A stretch of DNA of 64,000 nucleotides. Source: Mycobacteroides sp. LB1. Its GTDB lineage: Bacteria > Actinomycetota > Actinomycetes > Mycobacteriales > Mycobacteriaceae. The position numbers and the translations under genes are program-made. Below are positions 51,681-60,744 of this stretch, piece after piece; positions within the stretch are counted from its first letter, which is position 1; every line of letters starts with the position of its first letter. The notes beneath the pieces are model-generated. The model did no database searches, was not told the DNA's origin, and was given only the letters and a program-made list of their open reading frames with translations. Where the stretch lies: positions 1,426,001-1,490,000 of the forward strand of contig NZ_JACCFF010000001.1 in assembly GCF_013449725.1 (NCBI RefSeq), written 5' to 3'.

Positions 51681-52493
51681 CACCCCAGAGACGACGCCGA
51701 TCGCGATCACCAGGCCACCGGCGGCCATCGTGAGGCTCAGCCAATGATGAGCGTTGCTCACCGCCTGGGTGACCAGGCTGTCGGCCACATCGCGGAGATT
51801 GTCGGTTATCCGGTTCAACGGCCGATCCAGGTAGCGCCGACCGATCTCCAGCCCCGCCCAGCCGGCCGCACCCACGAGTAGCGCCGAAATACCGAGCCCG
51901 GCAAGACCCTTGGCGCGGCTATGCACCGCCAGCTGGGTGAGCCCGGCGAGAACGAGGGTCAGACCGAGGGATATCCACACGACGAGCTGGCCGAAGCGTG
52001 CCACCGGCACCAAACGCCCCGGGGTCAGGCCACCCAGATTGTCATCGGTAACCGAGACCCTCAGCGTCTCCGGCGCCTTGATGGAAAGACCTTGCGGCAC
52101 CATGCTCTTGATCATCGGCGCCAGGTCAATCTGCCAACTGCCCTGCGAATCACGGTGCGCCGAGCTGGAGTTCGTGAACACCCATTGGTGCGCCACCCGA
52201 TTCACAGACGCGAAGTCGTCACGGAACTGCGGCCCACTGGTGTACGCGGCGGTGAGTGCGGCGACCTGGGTCTCGTTGACGCGCGAACCTTGTTTCTTAC
52301 CCAGCGATACGATCTGGGTGGTGAGCTCCTCGGCGATCGCGTGCTGGACCTTCGGATCGGCTGCCGCCGGTGCCGTCAGCGCTACGTAGCCGTTCTCGTC
52401 GACAATCCCGGACTGTGCCCAGGCCGCCGCCACTGTCACGGCCAGTGCGGCGGTGGTCAGCAGCCACAGCAGGACCGCGAAGAGGAATCGCAT
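51657..52493 (-). CDS. Conserved mycobacterial membrane protein
   Basis: 278 residues: an N-terminal signal-like helix (FLFAVLLWLLTTAALAVTVAAAWAQ), a soluble extracytoplasmic domain of about 140 residues without Cys, and three C-terminal hydrophobic segments ending in GVLGGLLRR. I start at the ATG at 52493; the open frame continues to 52790, but that part is out of character and overlaps ppk2. Family function is unknown to me. The topology fits a one-domain surface or envelope-stress protein. It overlaps the F420-type reductase gene convergently by 24 bp. Confidence 0.8.
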   Translation of the reverse strand: MRFLFAVLLWLLTTAALAVTVAAAWAQSGIVDENGYVALTAPAAADPKVQHAIAEELTTQIVSLGKKQGSRVNETQVAALTAAYTSGPQFRDDFASVNRVAHQWVFTNSSSAHRDSQGSWQIDLAPMIKSMVPQGLSIKAPETLRVSVTDDNLGGLTPGRLVPVARFGQLVVWISLGLTLVLAGLTQLAVHSRAKGLAGLGISALLVGAAGWAGLEIGRRYLDRPLNRITDNLRDVADSLVTQAVSNAHHWLSLTMAAGGLVIAIGVVSGVLGGLLRR

Positions 52494-52540
52494 TGACCCC
52501 AGGTTAGTCCGGCGGGCGGGAGCGAAGCGACTTTGGGGAT

Positions 52541-53407
52541 CTAGTCCGTGAGCGCGCGTCCCAGGATCAGTGGATCGGCTTGGCCGACAACTTCGACATC
52601 CTTGTCGTCGTAGTCGAATTTGCCCAGAACGTGCCGCATCGCGTTGACGCGGGCCCGCTTCTTGTCGTTGCTCTTCACCACGATCCACGGTGCGTGGTCG
52701 GTGTCGGTGAGCGAGAACATCTCTTCCTTCGCCTTGGTGTAGGCGTCCCACTTGTCGAGCGATGCCAGGTCCATCGGCGAGAGCTTCCATTGCCGCACCG
52801 GATCAACCTGCCGGATCGCGAAACGGGTGCGCTGCTCGGCTGACGAAACGGAGAACCACAGCTTGGTCAGGCTGACGCCGTCGTCCACCAGCATCTGCTC
52901 GAAAAGCGGTGCCTGGTGGATGAATTCAGAGTGCTGCTGGTCGGAGCAGAATCCCATGACCCGCTCGACACCGGCCCGGTTGTACCAGGACCGGTCGAAG
53001 AACACCATCTCCCCCGCAGCGGGCAGATGCGGCACATACCGCTGGAAATACCACTGGGTGCGCTCGCGCTCGCTGGGCTTCTCCAGCGCGACGACGCGGG
53101 CACCGCGCGGGTTGAGGTGCTCCATGAACCGCTTGATGGTGCCGCCCTTACCCGCCGCGTCGCGACCCTCGAAGAGGATGACGTGCCGGGCACCGGTGCG
53201 CTTGCTCCAGTTCTGCAGCTTGAGCAGCTCGATCTGCAGCAGCCGCTTTTCCAGCTCGTACTGCTGGCGGCTCATCCGCTCGTCGTACGGATAGTTCTCC
53301 CGCCACGTGTCTACCGCGACACCGTCGGGTGAAATGAGTACCGGATCATCGTCATCGTCATCGTCGACGGTGTAGCCCTGTGCGGCGGCGGTAATGGTGT
53401 CGGTCAC
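52541..53407 (-). CDS. ppk2: Polyphosphate kinase 2 (PPK2 family)
   Basis: 288 residues. Seen: Walker A GRDAAGKGGTIKRF (near residue 82), the lid region EKPSERERTQWYFQRYV, Walker B MVFFDRSWYNRAGVE, and KLWFSVSSAEQRTRF. These mark a single-domain PPK2 that phosphorylates nucleoside diphosphates with polyphosphate. The N-terminus has a run of Asp (VDDDDDDDP) of unclear role. GTG start. Known: the M. tuberculosis homologue mainly makes GTP from GDP. Confidence 0.93.
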   Translation of the reverse strand: MTDTITAAAQGYTVDDDDDDDPVLISPDGVAVDTWRENYPYDERMSRQQYELEKRLLQIELLKLQNWSKRTGARHVILFEGRDAAGKGGTIKRFMEHLNPRGARVVALEKPSERERTQWYFQRYVPHLPAAGEMVFFDRSWYNRAGVERVMGFCSDQQHSEFIHQAPLFEQMLVDDGVSLTKLWFSVSSAEQRTRFAIRQVDPVRQWKLSPMDLASLDKWDAYTKAKEEMFSLTDTDHAPWIVVKSNDKKRARVNAMRHVLGKFDYDDKDVEVVGQADPLILGRALTD

Positions 53408-53497
53408 CAGCGGAAACTAACCGCACCAACCGTCGCGTGGATGGCCGGTGAATGAACGTGAGGTGTCACGCTCGAGGTTCTTCGCGCAGGAGGCTCA

Positions 53498-55027
53498 TCA
53501 CCGCCGGAAGGGGCGCAACGCCTTGTTGGAGAGCTTGGTGAGGCTCTTGAGCGCCACTGGTGCCAGCCAGCTCGGCCCGCTGTACCAAAGCGGCTCACTG
53601 GGCAGAGTCACCCGGGTGTCGACAATGGCCTCGGTGCGGCAGTACTTGAGCAGGCCGCTGGCGCCGCCGAAGCGAGAGCCCATACCCGAACCCTTCCAGC
53701 CGCCATGCGGCGCGGTGAGGCAGGACAGGTTCATGATTACGTCGTTGATATTGACGGTGCCGCAATCAAGTTGCAGTGCAACACGTTCGGCACGCTTACG
53801 ATCCTTGGACCAGACGCTCGCCGAGAGGCCGTACTGGCTGTCATTCGCCAGCGCGATCGCCTTGGATTCCTCGGAGAACCGCATGATCGGCAGTGTCGGC
53901 CCAAAGGTCTCCTCGCGCATGCAGTCCATCGAATGGTCGACGTCTACCAGCACGGTCGGGGCGTAGAAGCTGCCTCCGCCCGGGACCCGCGCACCGCCGG
54001 TAAGCGCTCGCGCACCCGCCGAGACGGCCTGGCGCACATGCTGGTCCACGACTTCGAGCTGGGCCTCGTCGATAATCGCGCCGACACTGTGGTCCAGCCC
54101 GGCACCGATCTCCAGGCTCCGGACCTCATCGACCACCAGGTCGACGAACTGCTCGTAGATCGAGTCGTGGACGTACACCCGCTCGACGGATACGCAGGTC
54201 TGGCCGGCGTTGAACATGCTGCCCCACACCGCGGCATGCGCGGCGCGCTTGACGTCAGCGTCGGAGAGCACCAACATCGGGTCCTTGCCACCGAGTTCCA
54301 AGCTGACCGGGGTGAGCCGACGCGCGGCGCGCTCCATGATCTTCTTTCCGGTGGCCGTGGACCCGGTGAATTGGATGAAGTCGACGTTGTCGATAAGTGC
54401 CTCCCCCACCTCACGCGCGCCGTGGACGATCTCGAACACGGGCGGCGCACCGATCTCCTCCCAGCCGCGGGCAATGAGTTCATCGGCGAGTGGGGTGCGT
54501 TCGGAAGGCTTCAGTAGCACCGAACAGCCCGCCAGTAGCGCCGGTACAACATCCCAGTATCCAAGCGCCACAGGGTAATTCCAGGGCGATATGACACCGA
54601 CGACCTTGCGGGGCCGCTGGTGCAGCGTGATCTTCTTGGTGTTCATCGCGATTGAGGAGGCGGGTCGCGACTCGGGCGCCAGGAATTCCGCGGCACGCGG
54701 CGCGTAGTACGCGATGATGGCCAGGATCGACGGAATTTCGATGCCCGCGTCGATCTTCGACTTGCCGGTCTCGGCGATCAGCTGAGCCTCGATACGCGGG
54801 GTGTTATCGGTCAGCCACTGCGCGAACCGCGCCAGCACCTTGCCACGCCCCTCAGGGCCGAGGCGTTCCCAGGACGGCTGCGCCTTCGCCAGTTGCGCGG
54901 TGATCACGGGGATATCCGACGGATCGGTCCAGTTCACCTGGCCGACAACCTGCCCATTCGCGGGATTGCGCACGTCATGGGTCATGTTGCGGGCAGCAGT
55001 GACGGGATTTTCAGACGTCGTTGTCAT
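53498..55027 (-). CDS. Aldehyde dehydrogenase (succinate-semialdehyde dehydrogenase-like)
   Basis: 509 residues of the ALDH superfamily. Seen: VVGVISPWNYPVALG (NAD-site Trp-Asn), KPSERTPLAD, FTGSTATGKKIM, the general-base Glu in LELGGKDPMLVL (near residue 258), and the catalytic Cys in NAGQTCVSVERV (near 292). Sequence features fit GabD2-type succinate-semialdehyde dehydrogenases of mycobacteria, but substrate assignment is inferred. The C-terminus is basic and slightly extended (SNKALRPFRR). ATG start at 55027. Confidence 0.88.
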   Translation of the reverse strand: MTTTSENPVTAARNMTHDVRNPANGQVVGQVNWTDPSDIPVITAQLAKAQPSWERLGPEGRGKVLARFAQWLTDNTPRIEAQLIAETGKSKIDAGIEIPSILAIIAYYAPRAAEFLAPESRPASSIAMNTKKITLHQRPRKVVGVISPWNYPVALGYWDVVPALLAGCSVLLKPSERTPLADELIARGWEEIGAPPVFEIVHGAREVGEALIDNVDFIQFTGSTATGKKIMERAARRLTPVSLELGGKDPMLVLSDADVKRAAHAAVWGSMFNAGQTCVSVERVYVHDSIYEQFVDLVVDEVRSLEIGAGLDHSVGAIIDEAQLEVVDQHVRQAVSAGARALTGGARVPGGGSFYAPTVLVDVDHSMDCMREETFGPTLPIMRFSEESKAIALANDSQYGLSASVWSKDRKRAERVALQLDCGTVNINDVIMNLSCLTAPHGGWKGSGMGSRFGGASGLLKYCRTEAIVDTRVTLPSEPLWYSGPSWLAPVALKSLTKLSNKALRPFRR

Positions 55028-55140
55028 TGTGTGAGTCTAGGCATGAGGTGACATAAGTCGCACCCCCAGCTCGCTCCCGAGCCTGCGTCCAGTGCGAGAT
55101 TCCGGCGGATTCTCCGCGCTCAGCGCAGACTCGCGACGCA

Positions 55141-55668
55141 CTAGCCCCGCGGGATGATTCCGCGCAGGTACGCGGCCTGCCCCAGGTGTTGTGCGCAATC
55201 GTCGACGATGCTGACCAACCGGACGCTGGCCGTGACCGGGGGATCCCAATGTTCGTCGACGACGCGCGCGAGTTCCGCATCGGTCAGGGTCTCGACGTAG
55301 CGCAGCGTCATCTCGTGCACGTCACGGTAGTAGCCGCTCAGCTGGTCGGCTGTCGCGATGACCTTGGCCACGTCCTCCGGCGTGTGTCCGTACCCGTTGG
55401 AGTCGGCCGGCAGATCGAGACCGAAGCGCGGTTCCCAGCCGCCGGCCGTCCACACCGGCTCCTCACCGGTGATGGCGCAGATCTGCGCGTCCTGACACCG
55501 CGCCGAATGCCAGATCAGCCAGGCGATGCTGTTCGCGGTCGGAGTGGGGCGATGGACCAACCCCTCATCGGGAACACCGTCGGTCACCTCGCCGACATGT
55601 TCGATGATCCGAGTGAAGCTGTCACGCAACAGTTCCCGCGCTGAGGCCGCCGCGGTTGCATCCGTCAT
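55141..55668 (-). CDS. DinB-superfamily (DUF664-like) protein
   Basis: 175 residues of an all-helical DinB-like bundle. Seen: the three-His metal site pattern, WLIWHSARCQDAQI (near residue 54), EHWDPPVTASVRLVSIVDDCAQHLGQAAYLRG (near 140-170; region only). This group includes mycothiol-dependent enzymes and maleylpyruvate-isomerase-like proteins of actinobacteria. The exact reaction is unknown. Its ATG overlaps the stop of the upstream MFS gene as ATGA, so the two are co-translated. Confidence 0.82.
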   Translation of the reverse strand: MTDATAAASARELLRDSFTRIIEHVGEVTDGVPDEGLVHRPTPTANSIAWLIWHSARCQDAQICAITGEEPVWTAGGWEPRFGLDLPADSNGYGHTPEDVAKVIATADQLSGYYRDVHEMTLRYVETLTDAELARVVDEHWDPPVTASVRLVSIVDDCAQHLGQAAYLRGIIPRG

Positions 55669-56876
55669 GGCTTGACGGTACGCCGGGGCTTGGCCACCGG
55701 TTTAGTCGGCGGTTTGATCATCGCAAGGTTGCTCGCCAAGCAGCCGCAGACGAGTACCGCCAAGATCGGCAGCACCAGAGCAGTGTTCAGCGAGAACGCA
55801 TCGGCCAACCAGCCGATAAGGGCCGGGCCGCCCAGCACCGCGACGTATCCCGTCCCGACCACTCGCGAGAGCACCCTGCCCTCGTGCTGTTCGTCGATAT
55901 TGCCCGCCACCGTGAACACCTGGGGGACACCGCCTGCGAGACCGAGGCCGACGGCCGCCCATCCCACCAATGTGAGCGGCAGCATCGGTGAGGCGATCAC
56001 GACCACCAGGCCGACCGCGGCCAGCGCGCAACCCCAGCGCACCACCAGCACCCGACCCACACGTGCCACCAGCTTGTCGACGGTGAACCGACCGACCGTC
56101 ATGGCGGCCATGAACACCCCGAACGTGAAGGCTCCCTGGGAATGAGAGGCGCCCAGATGCTCCTGCGCATGCAGGCTGCTCCAGTCCGTCGCCGAGCCCT
56201 CAGAGAGCATGAGCAGGAACGCCAGGAGGCCGAGTATCCACACCTGGCTGCGGCGATAGGCGACAGCCGGAGGCATCGTGTACGGCATCGTGTCCGGCGC
56301 TTCTGTCTCACCCGCTCGTAGCCTGCCCCGCAACAGCACCGTCCCAGCGCATGCAAGCACCGCCAGGCACAGCACGGTGACGCCGAGAACGGTCACCAAA
56401 ATGGGGATGTGCAGCGCGAAGGCACCCGACCCGATGCCTGCTCCCACCACATTGCCGACGGAGAACACCCCGTGGAACGAGGCCATGATGGGCCGACCGT
56501 AGAAGCGTTCGACATCGACCGCGGCGGCGTTCATCGCCACATCGGTGACACCGACCGCGACGCCACATAGGAACGCGCCGATCGCTGCGGCCAACATCGT
56601 GTGCGCCGACAGCGGGAAGTTGACGCCGATCGCCATGGCGGCGCCTCCGGCGACGGCGATGGGACCACTACCGAAACGGTCGACGAGCAGACCGCTGAGT
56701 TGCATACCCGCGAGGGCACCGCACCCCAGAACCAACACCACGACGCCGAGCATTGAGGAGGACATGCCCGCGGCCTGTTTCATCGTGGGCAGGTGCACCG
56801 CCCAGGTAGCCACCACCAGGCCGAACGATGCAAACACGCCGATCACGGCCACCCGCATACGTAGCGGTTTCGTCAA
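55665..56876 (-). CDS. Major facilitator superfamily transporter
   Basis: 403 residues, 12 hydrophobic helices. Seen: an MFS-type loop 2-3 (LSGLLVDRFGSGPIAVAGG), FHGVFSVGNVVGAGIGSG in helix 5 (proton antiporter-like Gly pattern), and TVDKLVARVGRVLVVRWG for the second repeat. Substrate not predictable. TTG start at 56876 with AGGA eight bases upstream; an ATG six codons later is the alternative. Overlaps the DinB-like gene by four bases. Confidence 0.85.
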   Translation of the reverse strand: MTKPLRMRVAVIGVFASFGLVVATWAVHLPTMKQAAGMSSSMLGVVVLVLGCGALAGMQLSGLLVDRFGSGPIAVAGGAAMAIGVNFPLSAHTMLAAAIGAFLCGVAVGVTDVAMNAAAVDVERFYGRPIMASFHGVFSVGNVVGAGIGSGAFALHIPILVTVLGVTVLCLAVLACAGTVLLRGRLRAGETEAPDTMPYTMPPAVAYRRSQVWILGLLAFLLMLSEGSATDWSSLHAQEHLGASHSQGAFTFGVFMAAMTVGRFTVDKLVARVGRVLVVRWGCALAAVGLVVVIASPMLPLTLVGWAAVGLGLAGGVPQVFTVAGNIDEQHEGRVLSRVVGTGYVAVLGGPALIGWLADAFSLNTALVLPILAVLVCGCLASNLAMIKPPTKPVAKPRRTVKP

Positions 56877-57061
56877 GAAAAATCCTCACCTCGGGCATTG
56901 AGCCAACGATCGCGCACCCACCACGACCTCGGCGAGCAGCACTCACCGGTACCTCTGGTCCACAGTAGTTGCCCCGGGCCGAGTGGACATTCACACACGG
57001 TGTTATTCGGCCGATGTCTGCGCAGATGTTCTCTCGGGCAGCGGGGAACATATCCCTTGAT

Positions 57062-57089
57062 ATTCATATGACTTTATGGTGATATGAAT
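57062..57089. promoter_or_regulatory. Inverted repeat, candidate ArsR operator
   Basis: Perfect 8-bp arms ATTCATAT (57062-57069) and ATATGAAT (57082-57089) separated by 12 bp, ending three bases before the regulator's ATG. AT-rich dyads of this size in the promoter are typical for ArsR-family autorepressors. Confidence 0.65.
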
Positions 57090-57091
57090 CC

Positions 57092-57451
57092 ATGGACGCC
57101 TTCATGGTGATCGCAGATCCGACCCGGCGCCGGATCATCGACACCCTTCGTGAAGGGGCAGCCGATGTCACGACATTGATCGAGCGGCTCGACCTTTCAC
57201 AGTCCCTGGTGTCCAAGCACCTCGGCGTCCTACGCGACGCCGGCACGGTGCGAGTGGAGGTCGCCGGAAAACATCGCGTCTACCACTTGGCCGAAGATCC
57301 CCTGCCCGCCGTGCTGGCGTGGGTGACGCCCTATCACCGCAAGTGGGCCAATGCGCTCGACCGCCTGACATTTCTCATCGACAGCGATGACGACAAGGAA
57401 GAAGATGACCGTGACCAATCCCCTGGCCGCTACCCTCGCCCCCTGCGATGA
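57092..57451 (+). CDS. ArsR-family transcriptional regulator
   Basis: 119 residues, winged helix-turn-helix. Seen: ADPTRRRIIDTLREGAADVTTL, recognition region LSQSLVSKHLGVLRDAGTVRVEV (residues about 33-55; region only) and a beta-wing GKHRVYHL. No Cys-based metal site is visible, so it is of the SRPBCC-partner type rather than a metal sensor. No Shine-Dalgarno stands before the ATG and a candidate operator ends just upstream, so a leaderless message is possible. It overlaps the SRPBCC gene by 47 bp in another frame. Confidence 0.88.
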   Translation: MDAFMVIADPTRRRIIDTLREGAADVTTLIERLDLSQSLVSKHLGVLRDAGTVRVEVAGKHRVYHLAEDPLPAVLAWVTPYHRKWANALDRLTFLIDSDDDKEEDDRDQSPGRYPRPLR

Positions 57452-57920
57452 CCACGAGGGCAAGTGGGTTCTCGCCATGTCCCGCGACTTGCACCACCCG
57501 CCGGAGAAGGTCTGGCGCTGGCTCGTCGACCCCGACAAACTGCGCCAGTGGTCACCCGCCGTACCCGATCGTCCACTGGATTCCGTGGGGGCCGCGCACG
57601 TTCAGGAAACCTCGGCCGATCCGGTGCTCGACGGCGAAGTACTCACCGTCGATCCACCGCGCGAGCTCATCCACCGCTGGGGTCCCGACGACACTCTGCG
57701 CTGGCGAATCGAACCCACGGAAACCGGATGCCGACTCACCCTGGAGCATTCGATGTCCGATCGCGGCAATGCCTCCGGAAACGCCGGCGGTTGGCATATC
57801 TGCCTGGACACGCTCACCCTCGCCGTTGACGGGAAACCGCGTGGCCGAGTGGTCAGCATGGGCGCCATGGAACACGACTGGCAACGCCTCAACGACGGGT
57901 ACGCGGCGATACTCGGCTGA
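57405..57920 (+). CDS. SRPBCC (AHSA1-like) domain protein
   Basis: 171 residues with the START/AHSA1 helix-grip fold. Seen: DLHHPPEKVWRWLVDPDKLRQW at the start of the domain (residues about 28-49; region only), PPRELIHRW, WRIEPTETGCRLTLEH, and HDWQRLNDGYAAIL at the end. The ATG at 57405 has GGAAG just before it; another in-frame ATG is six codons upstream. Known: ArsR/SRPBCC pairs are common in actinobacteria, the second protein binding a hydrophobic ligand. The ligand here is unknown. Confidence 0.85.
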   Translation: MTVTNPLAATLAPCDDHEGKWVLAMSRDLHHPPEKVWRWLVDPDKLRQWSPAVPDRPLDSVGAAHVQETSADPVLDGEVLTVDPPRELIHRWGPDDTLRWRIEPTETGCRLTLEHSMSDRGNASGNAGGWHICLDTLTLAVDGKPRGRVVSMGAMEHDWQRLNDGYAAILG

Positions 57921-57933
57921 ACTCTCACAAAAT

Positions 57934-57955
57934 TTGCCCGCCCACAGCCGGGCAA
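57934..57955 (+). terminator. Short hairpin after the ArsR/SRPBCC operon
   Basis: A 7-bp stem (TTGCCCG and CGGGCAA) around an 8-base loop, 14 bases after the SRPBCC stop. It is moderately stable with no U-run. Confidence 0.5.
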
Positions 57956-58151
57956 CCAGGGGCCAGCCAGTTAATTTGACTACGCAAAGCTACCTAAAAT
58001 CGCAGATCAGCGCCAACTACACGTGTAGTGGCAAATTTGCGCCGATTGCCCGTTTTGACCGTTCAGGCTATGGCGAAAAAGCTTTGCCCTTTCTACTCTC
58101 AGGCCACCGCATTCGGCATCGGCGCCGAATGTTGCCACGGGAGGGCTTGGT

Positions 58152-59945
58152 ATGGCTGCGCAGCATTCTGTTTTGGGGAAACGTCGCTCACTCAAGCGCT
58201 CGATAGCGACTGCTGCCGCGGTGGCGGCGACATGCACCGTCCTGGCACCAGTCGCAATAGAGTCGCGAACCATCGCCTCGACGCTCGTGTCCTATGTCAT
58301 CGGAGTCGGCGGCCGTGGTGATGGCCCGAGTGCGAACATTCCCGCCAAGCTCGGTGGCCTCGACGGCTTCTACAACTCGTCCTCCGATACGTACGTCCCC
58401 GTCGCATATCCGGGGACGATGTGGCCCGTCGACAGTCTGCAAGACAAGACCTTTCGCCAATCTGTCACGGAAGGGCACACCGCACTTGCTCAAGAAATCG
58501 CAACGCATCCAGGGGAGAAGGTCATCGTTGGCTATTCACTCGGTGCTGTAGTCGTCAACGAGTCACGCAAGGACCTCGGAAAGCAGTACGGGCCTGAGGG
58601 AAACCCGGACATCAAATTCGTCCTGATCTCTAACGCTTACAAGCCCAACGGGGGCATTCTGGCCCGCCTCCCAGGTATCTGGATTCCGTTCATGGACATC
58701 TACTCGACCGAGCCTGCGAAACCAGGCATCTTCACTACGACGGACGTCACCAACGAGTACGACACCATCGGCGACTTCCCCGCATACTTCAATCCGCTCG
58801 CCGTCGCCAATGCCCTTGTGGCATTTCCGTATACACATCCTGACCAGTTCTACGACAACACCGATCTGAACAAGTACGACAACGCCGACGCCATTCCGGA
58901 TAAAACCCAGACGGAAGGCAACAAGACCACGTTCCACTACGAAGATGGCACGACCAAGACCGTTATCGCCAACGCGAACGGCTCCACATCCACCTACTAC
59001 GTGGTGCATACCGAACACCTCCCGCTGCTGCAGCCGCTGCGCGCTCTCACCAATCCGATAGGCGCCTCCTTCGTGCTCGATGCCATCGAACCCACCCTGC
59101 GGGTGTTCATCGACATGGCCTACGACCGCGAGACCAGCCCGGGCACCGTAAAACCGTTCAGCCTCTTCACCCCAACTAAGAACATCATCGACGCATTCAA
59201 GAAGCTCCCCGGCGCCATCGAGGAAGGCGCCGAGAACTTCCAGAACGGACTGACCGGCTCGGCTCCCAAGCAACCCGCACCGGCCGACAAGCCCGCCAAT
59301 CCCCCTGCGGACCCAGCGAAGGCCACGCCACCCGCAGCCCAGAAACCCGCACCCGAGGCCCCCAAGGCGCCGGTCCTCACCCTCACCACATCCGAGCCGA
59401 CCACTCCCCCGGCGCCGACCAAAGTCCCCGATCCCACCGCCATCGCAGTCAGCGCCACCACACGGACGACGCCGGAAATCGTGAACGCCACCCCCGCCGT
59501 AACCGGTACGGCCTCCGCGCCGACGACCGAGGCGAAGCCTGAAACCAAGCCGGAAGCAAAGGCCGATGAGAAGCCCGATCAAAAGCCCACGCTGACGTCC
59601 GTCAAGGACACCGACAAACCGACGAACACCACAAAGCCCACCCTGCGACTTCCAAAACTTCCTGCGTCACAGTCCGGGACGACCCCGAAGAACCCGAAAC
59701 TCCCGTCAATCAGAGACAGCCTCAAGTCGATTCCGGGCCTGGGTATCAGCAAGGCACCCAGCACCACCACCACTGGTGGCACCGAGACAAACACCGGCCC
59801 GGACACGAGCACCAACAAGGGAACAGGTGACACCGGAAACGCCAGTGACTCCGGATCCCCCAACCACGCCAACCCGAGTGACCACTCCAACTCGGGCGAT
59901 CACTCGAACTCCGGCGGCGGCCGCTCAGCGAGCAACGCGGCCTAG
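58152..59945 (+). CDS. Secreted PE-PPE-type alpha/beta hydrolase with low-complexity tail
   Basis: 597 residues. Seen: an N-terminal signal peptide (basic GKRRSLKR then ATAAAVAATCTVLAPVA), a PE-PPE/cutinase-like serine hydrolase domain from about residue 45 to 350 with the nucleophile in GYSLGA (near residue 129), and a disordered tail of about 220 residues rich in Pro, Ala, Thr and Lys (KPETKPEAKADEKPDQKP, then Ser/Asn/His/Gly repeats). Known: PE-PPE domains of this kind are esterases of the cell envelope. The tail probably spans or anchors in the wall. GGGAGGG lies nine bases before the ATG. Confidence 0.85.
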   Translation: MAAQHSVLGKRRSLKRSIATAAAVAATCTVLAPVAIESRTIASTLVSYVIGVGGRGDGPSANIPAKLGGLDGFYNSSSDTYVPVAYPGTMWPVDSLQDKTFRQSVTEGHTALAQEIATHPGEKVIVGYSLGAVVVNESRKDLGKQYGPEGNPDIKFVLISNAYKPNGGILARLPGIWIPFMDIYSTEPAKPGIFTTTDVTNEYDTIGDFPAYFNPLAVANALVAFPYTHPDQFYDNTDLNKYDNADAIPDKTQTEGNKTTFHYEDGTTKTVIANANGSTSTYYVVHTEHLPLLQPLRALTNPIGASFVLDAIEPTLRVFIDMAYDRETSPGTVKPFSLFTPTKNIIDAFKKLPGAIEEGAENFQNGLTGSAPKQPAPADKPANPPADPAKATPPAAQKPAPEAPKAPVLTLTTSEPTTPPAPTKVPDPTAIAVSATTRTTPEIVNATPAVTGTASAPTTEAKPETKPEAKADEKPDQKPTLTSVKDTDKPTNTTKPTLRLPKLPASQSGTTPKNPKLPSIRDSLKSIPGLGISKAPSTTTTGGTETNTGPDTSTNKGTGDTGNASDSGSPNHANPSDHSNSGDHSNSGGGRSASNAA

Positions 59946-60121
59946 CGCCACCCGCACGGCATCAGCGGCGTCATCGGTCGCGATCGGAAACCGTCCGGTG
60001 GTGCGGTTCGAGCGTCAGCGGCCTGGGATCCTGCCGCGGGGGCTCGGCACAGGCACCGAGAGCCACCGCACAAATCAGCCAGATCACAACCCCCGCGTTC
60101 CGCACCGGGGCAAGTCAAACA

Positions 60122-60478
60122 TCACCCCTCGGGATAGAAGAGGAAAAGCACGCAGCCCTGCTCAGACTGGGGAATGTGCCAAGACGCCGCGGGTGCATGC
60201 AGGAAGGTGCCCGCGGGGTAATCGTTGACCCCGTCATTGAGCACCCCGGAGACGACGTACACCTCCTCCGGCCCGGGGCGATGGTGGTCCTCTCCCACCC
60301 ATACCGCTCCGGGCGCGATGGTCGTGATCAGCGCTTTCGCACCATTCTCACCCTCCCAGAGCGGTTGAATGGTCACCCCCGGAAAGAGTTCGATCGGCTC
60401 GACATCGGCAGCCGATTTCCACGCGTATCCCGGCGCATTGGGACCGAACTGAGCAGGATCACCCTGGAGCGTCGTCAT
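60122..60478 (-). CDS. Small cupin-domain protein
   Basis: 118 residues of one cupin barrel, ChrR/anti-sigma-like type. Seen: EDHHRPGPEEVYVVSGVLNDG (His-His...Glu metal-binding motif 1; region near residue 71-91) and the His in HAPAASWHIP for motif 2. It probably binds a metal, with unknown substrate. I start at the ATG at 60478; an ATG 11 codons upstream is directly preceded by GAGGA but too close. Divergent from the small gene at 60555. Confidence 0.75.
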   Translation of the reverse strand: MTTLQGDPAQFGPNAPGYAWKSAADVEPIELFPGVTIQPLWEGENGAKALITTIAPGAVWVGEDHHRPGPEEVYVVSGVLNDGVNDYPAGTFLHAPAASWHIPQSEQGCVLFLFYPEG

Positions 60479-60554
60479 GTGCGGAGCAACCCGATCCGGC
60501 CGTCTGGGCATTCCTCGTGTGGGCCGCCGACCATTCGTCGCCTAGACTGGGTGT

Positions 60555-60719
60555 ATGCCAGCCAAGACCGAACCGGCCGCCGACGAAGAATTCGAGCCGC
60601 TGGCCGACGAGACTGCACATCAGGCGCAGCGCGTCGTCGCCGCCTACGCCAACGATGCCGATGAATGCCGCATGCTGCTCGCGATGCTGGGTATCGGGCC
60701 AACCAAGGTCGACGCGTAG
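60555..60719 (+). CDS. Small conserved 54-aa protein upstream of otsA
   Basis: ATG at 60555 to TAG at 60719, 25 bp before otsA. It begins MPAKTEPAADEEFEPLADE and ends LLAMLGIGPTKVDA. The acidic N-terminal half is followed by an amphipathic helix (HQAQRVVAAYANDADECRM region). M. tuberculosis has a 54-residue gene (Rv3489) directly before otsA (Rv3490), so conserved size and position support a real gene. Function unknown. Confidence 0.8.
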   Translation: MPAKTEPAADEEFEPLADETAHQAQRVVAAYANDADECRMLLAMLGIGPTKVDA

Positions 60720-60744
60720 CAGATACGTTTCCATTTAGGAATCA

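Noticed and set aside
52494..52790. N-terminal 99-codon extension of the membrane protein frame at 51657-52493
   Set aside because: The added part overlaps ppk2, is Arg/Gly-rich shadow sequence, and the ATG at 52493 gives a normal signal-like start.
58018..58031. 14-bp palindrome (ACTACACGTGTAGT) upstream of the PE-PPE-type hydrolase
   Set aside because: Perfect, but isolated, with no promoter hexamers at a sensible distance. It was not strong enough to report as an operator.
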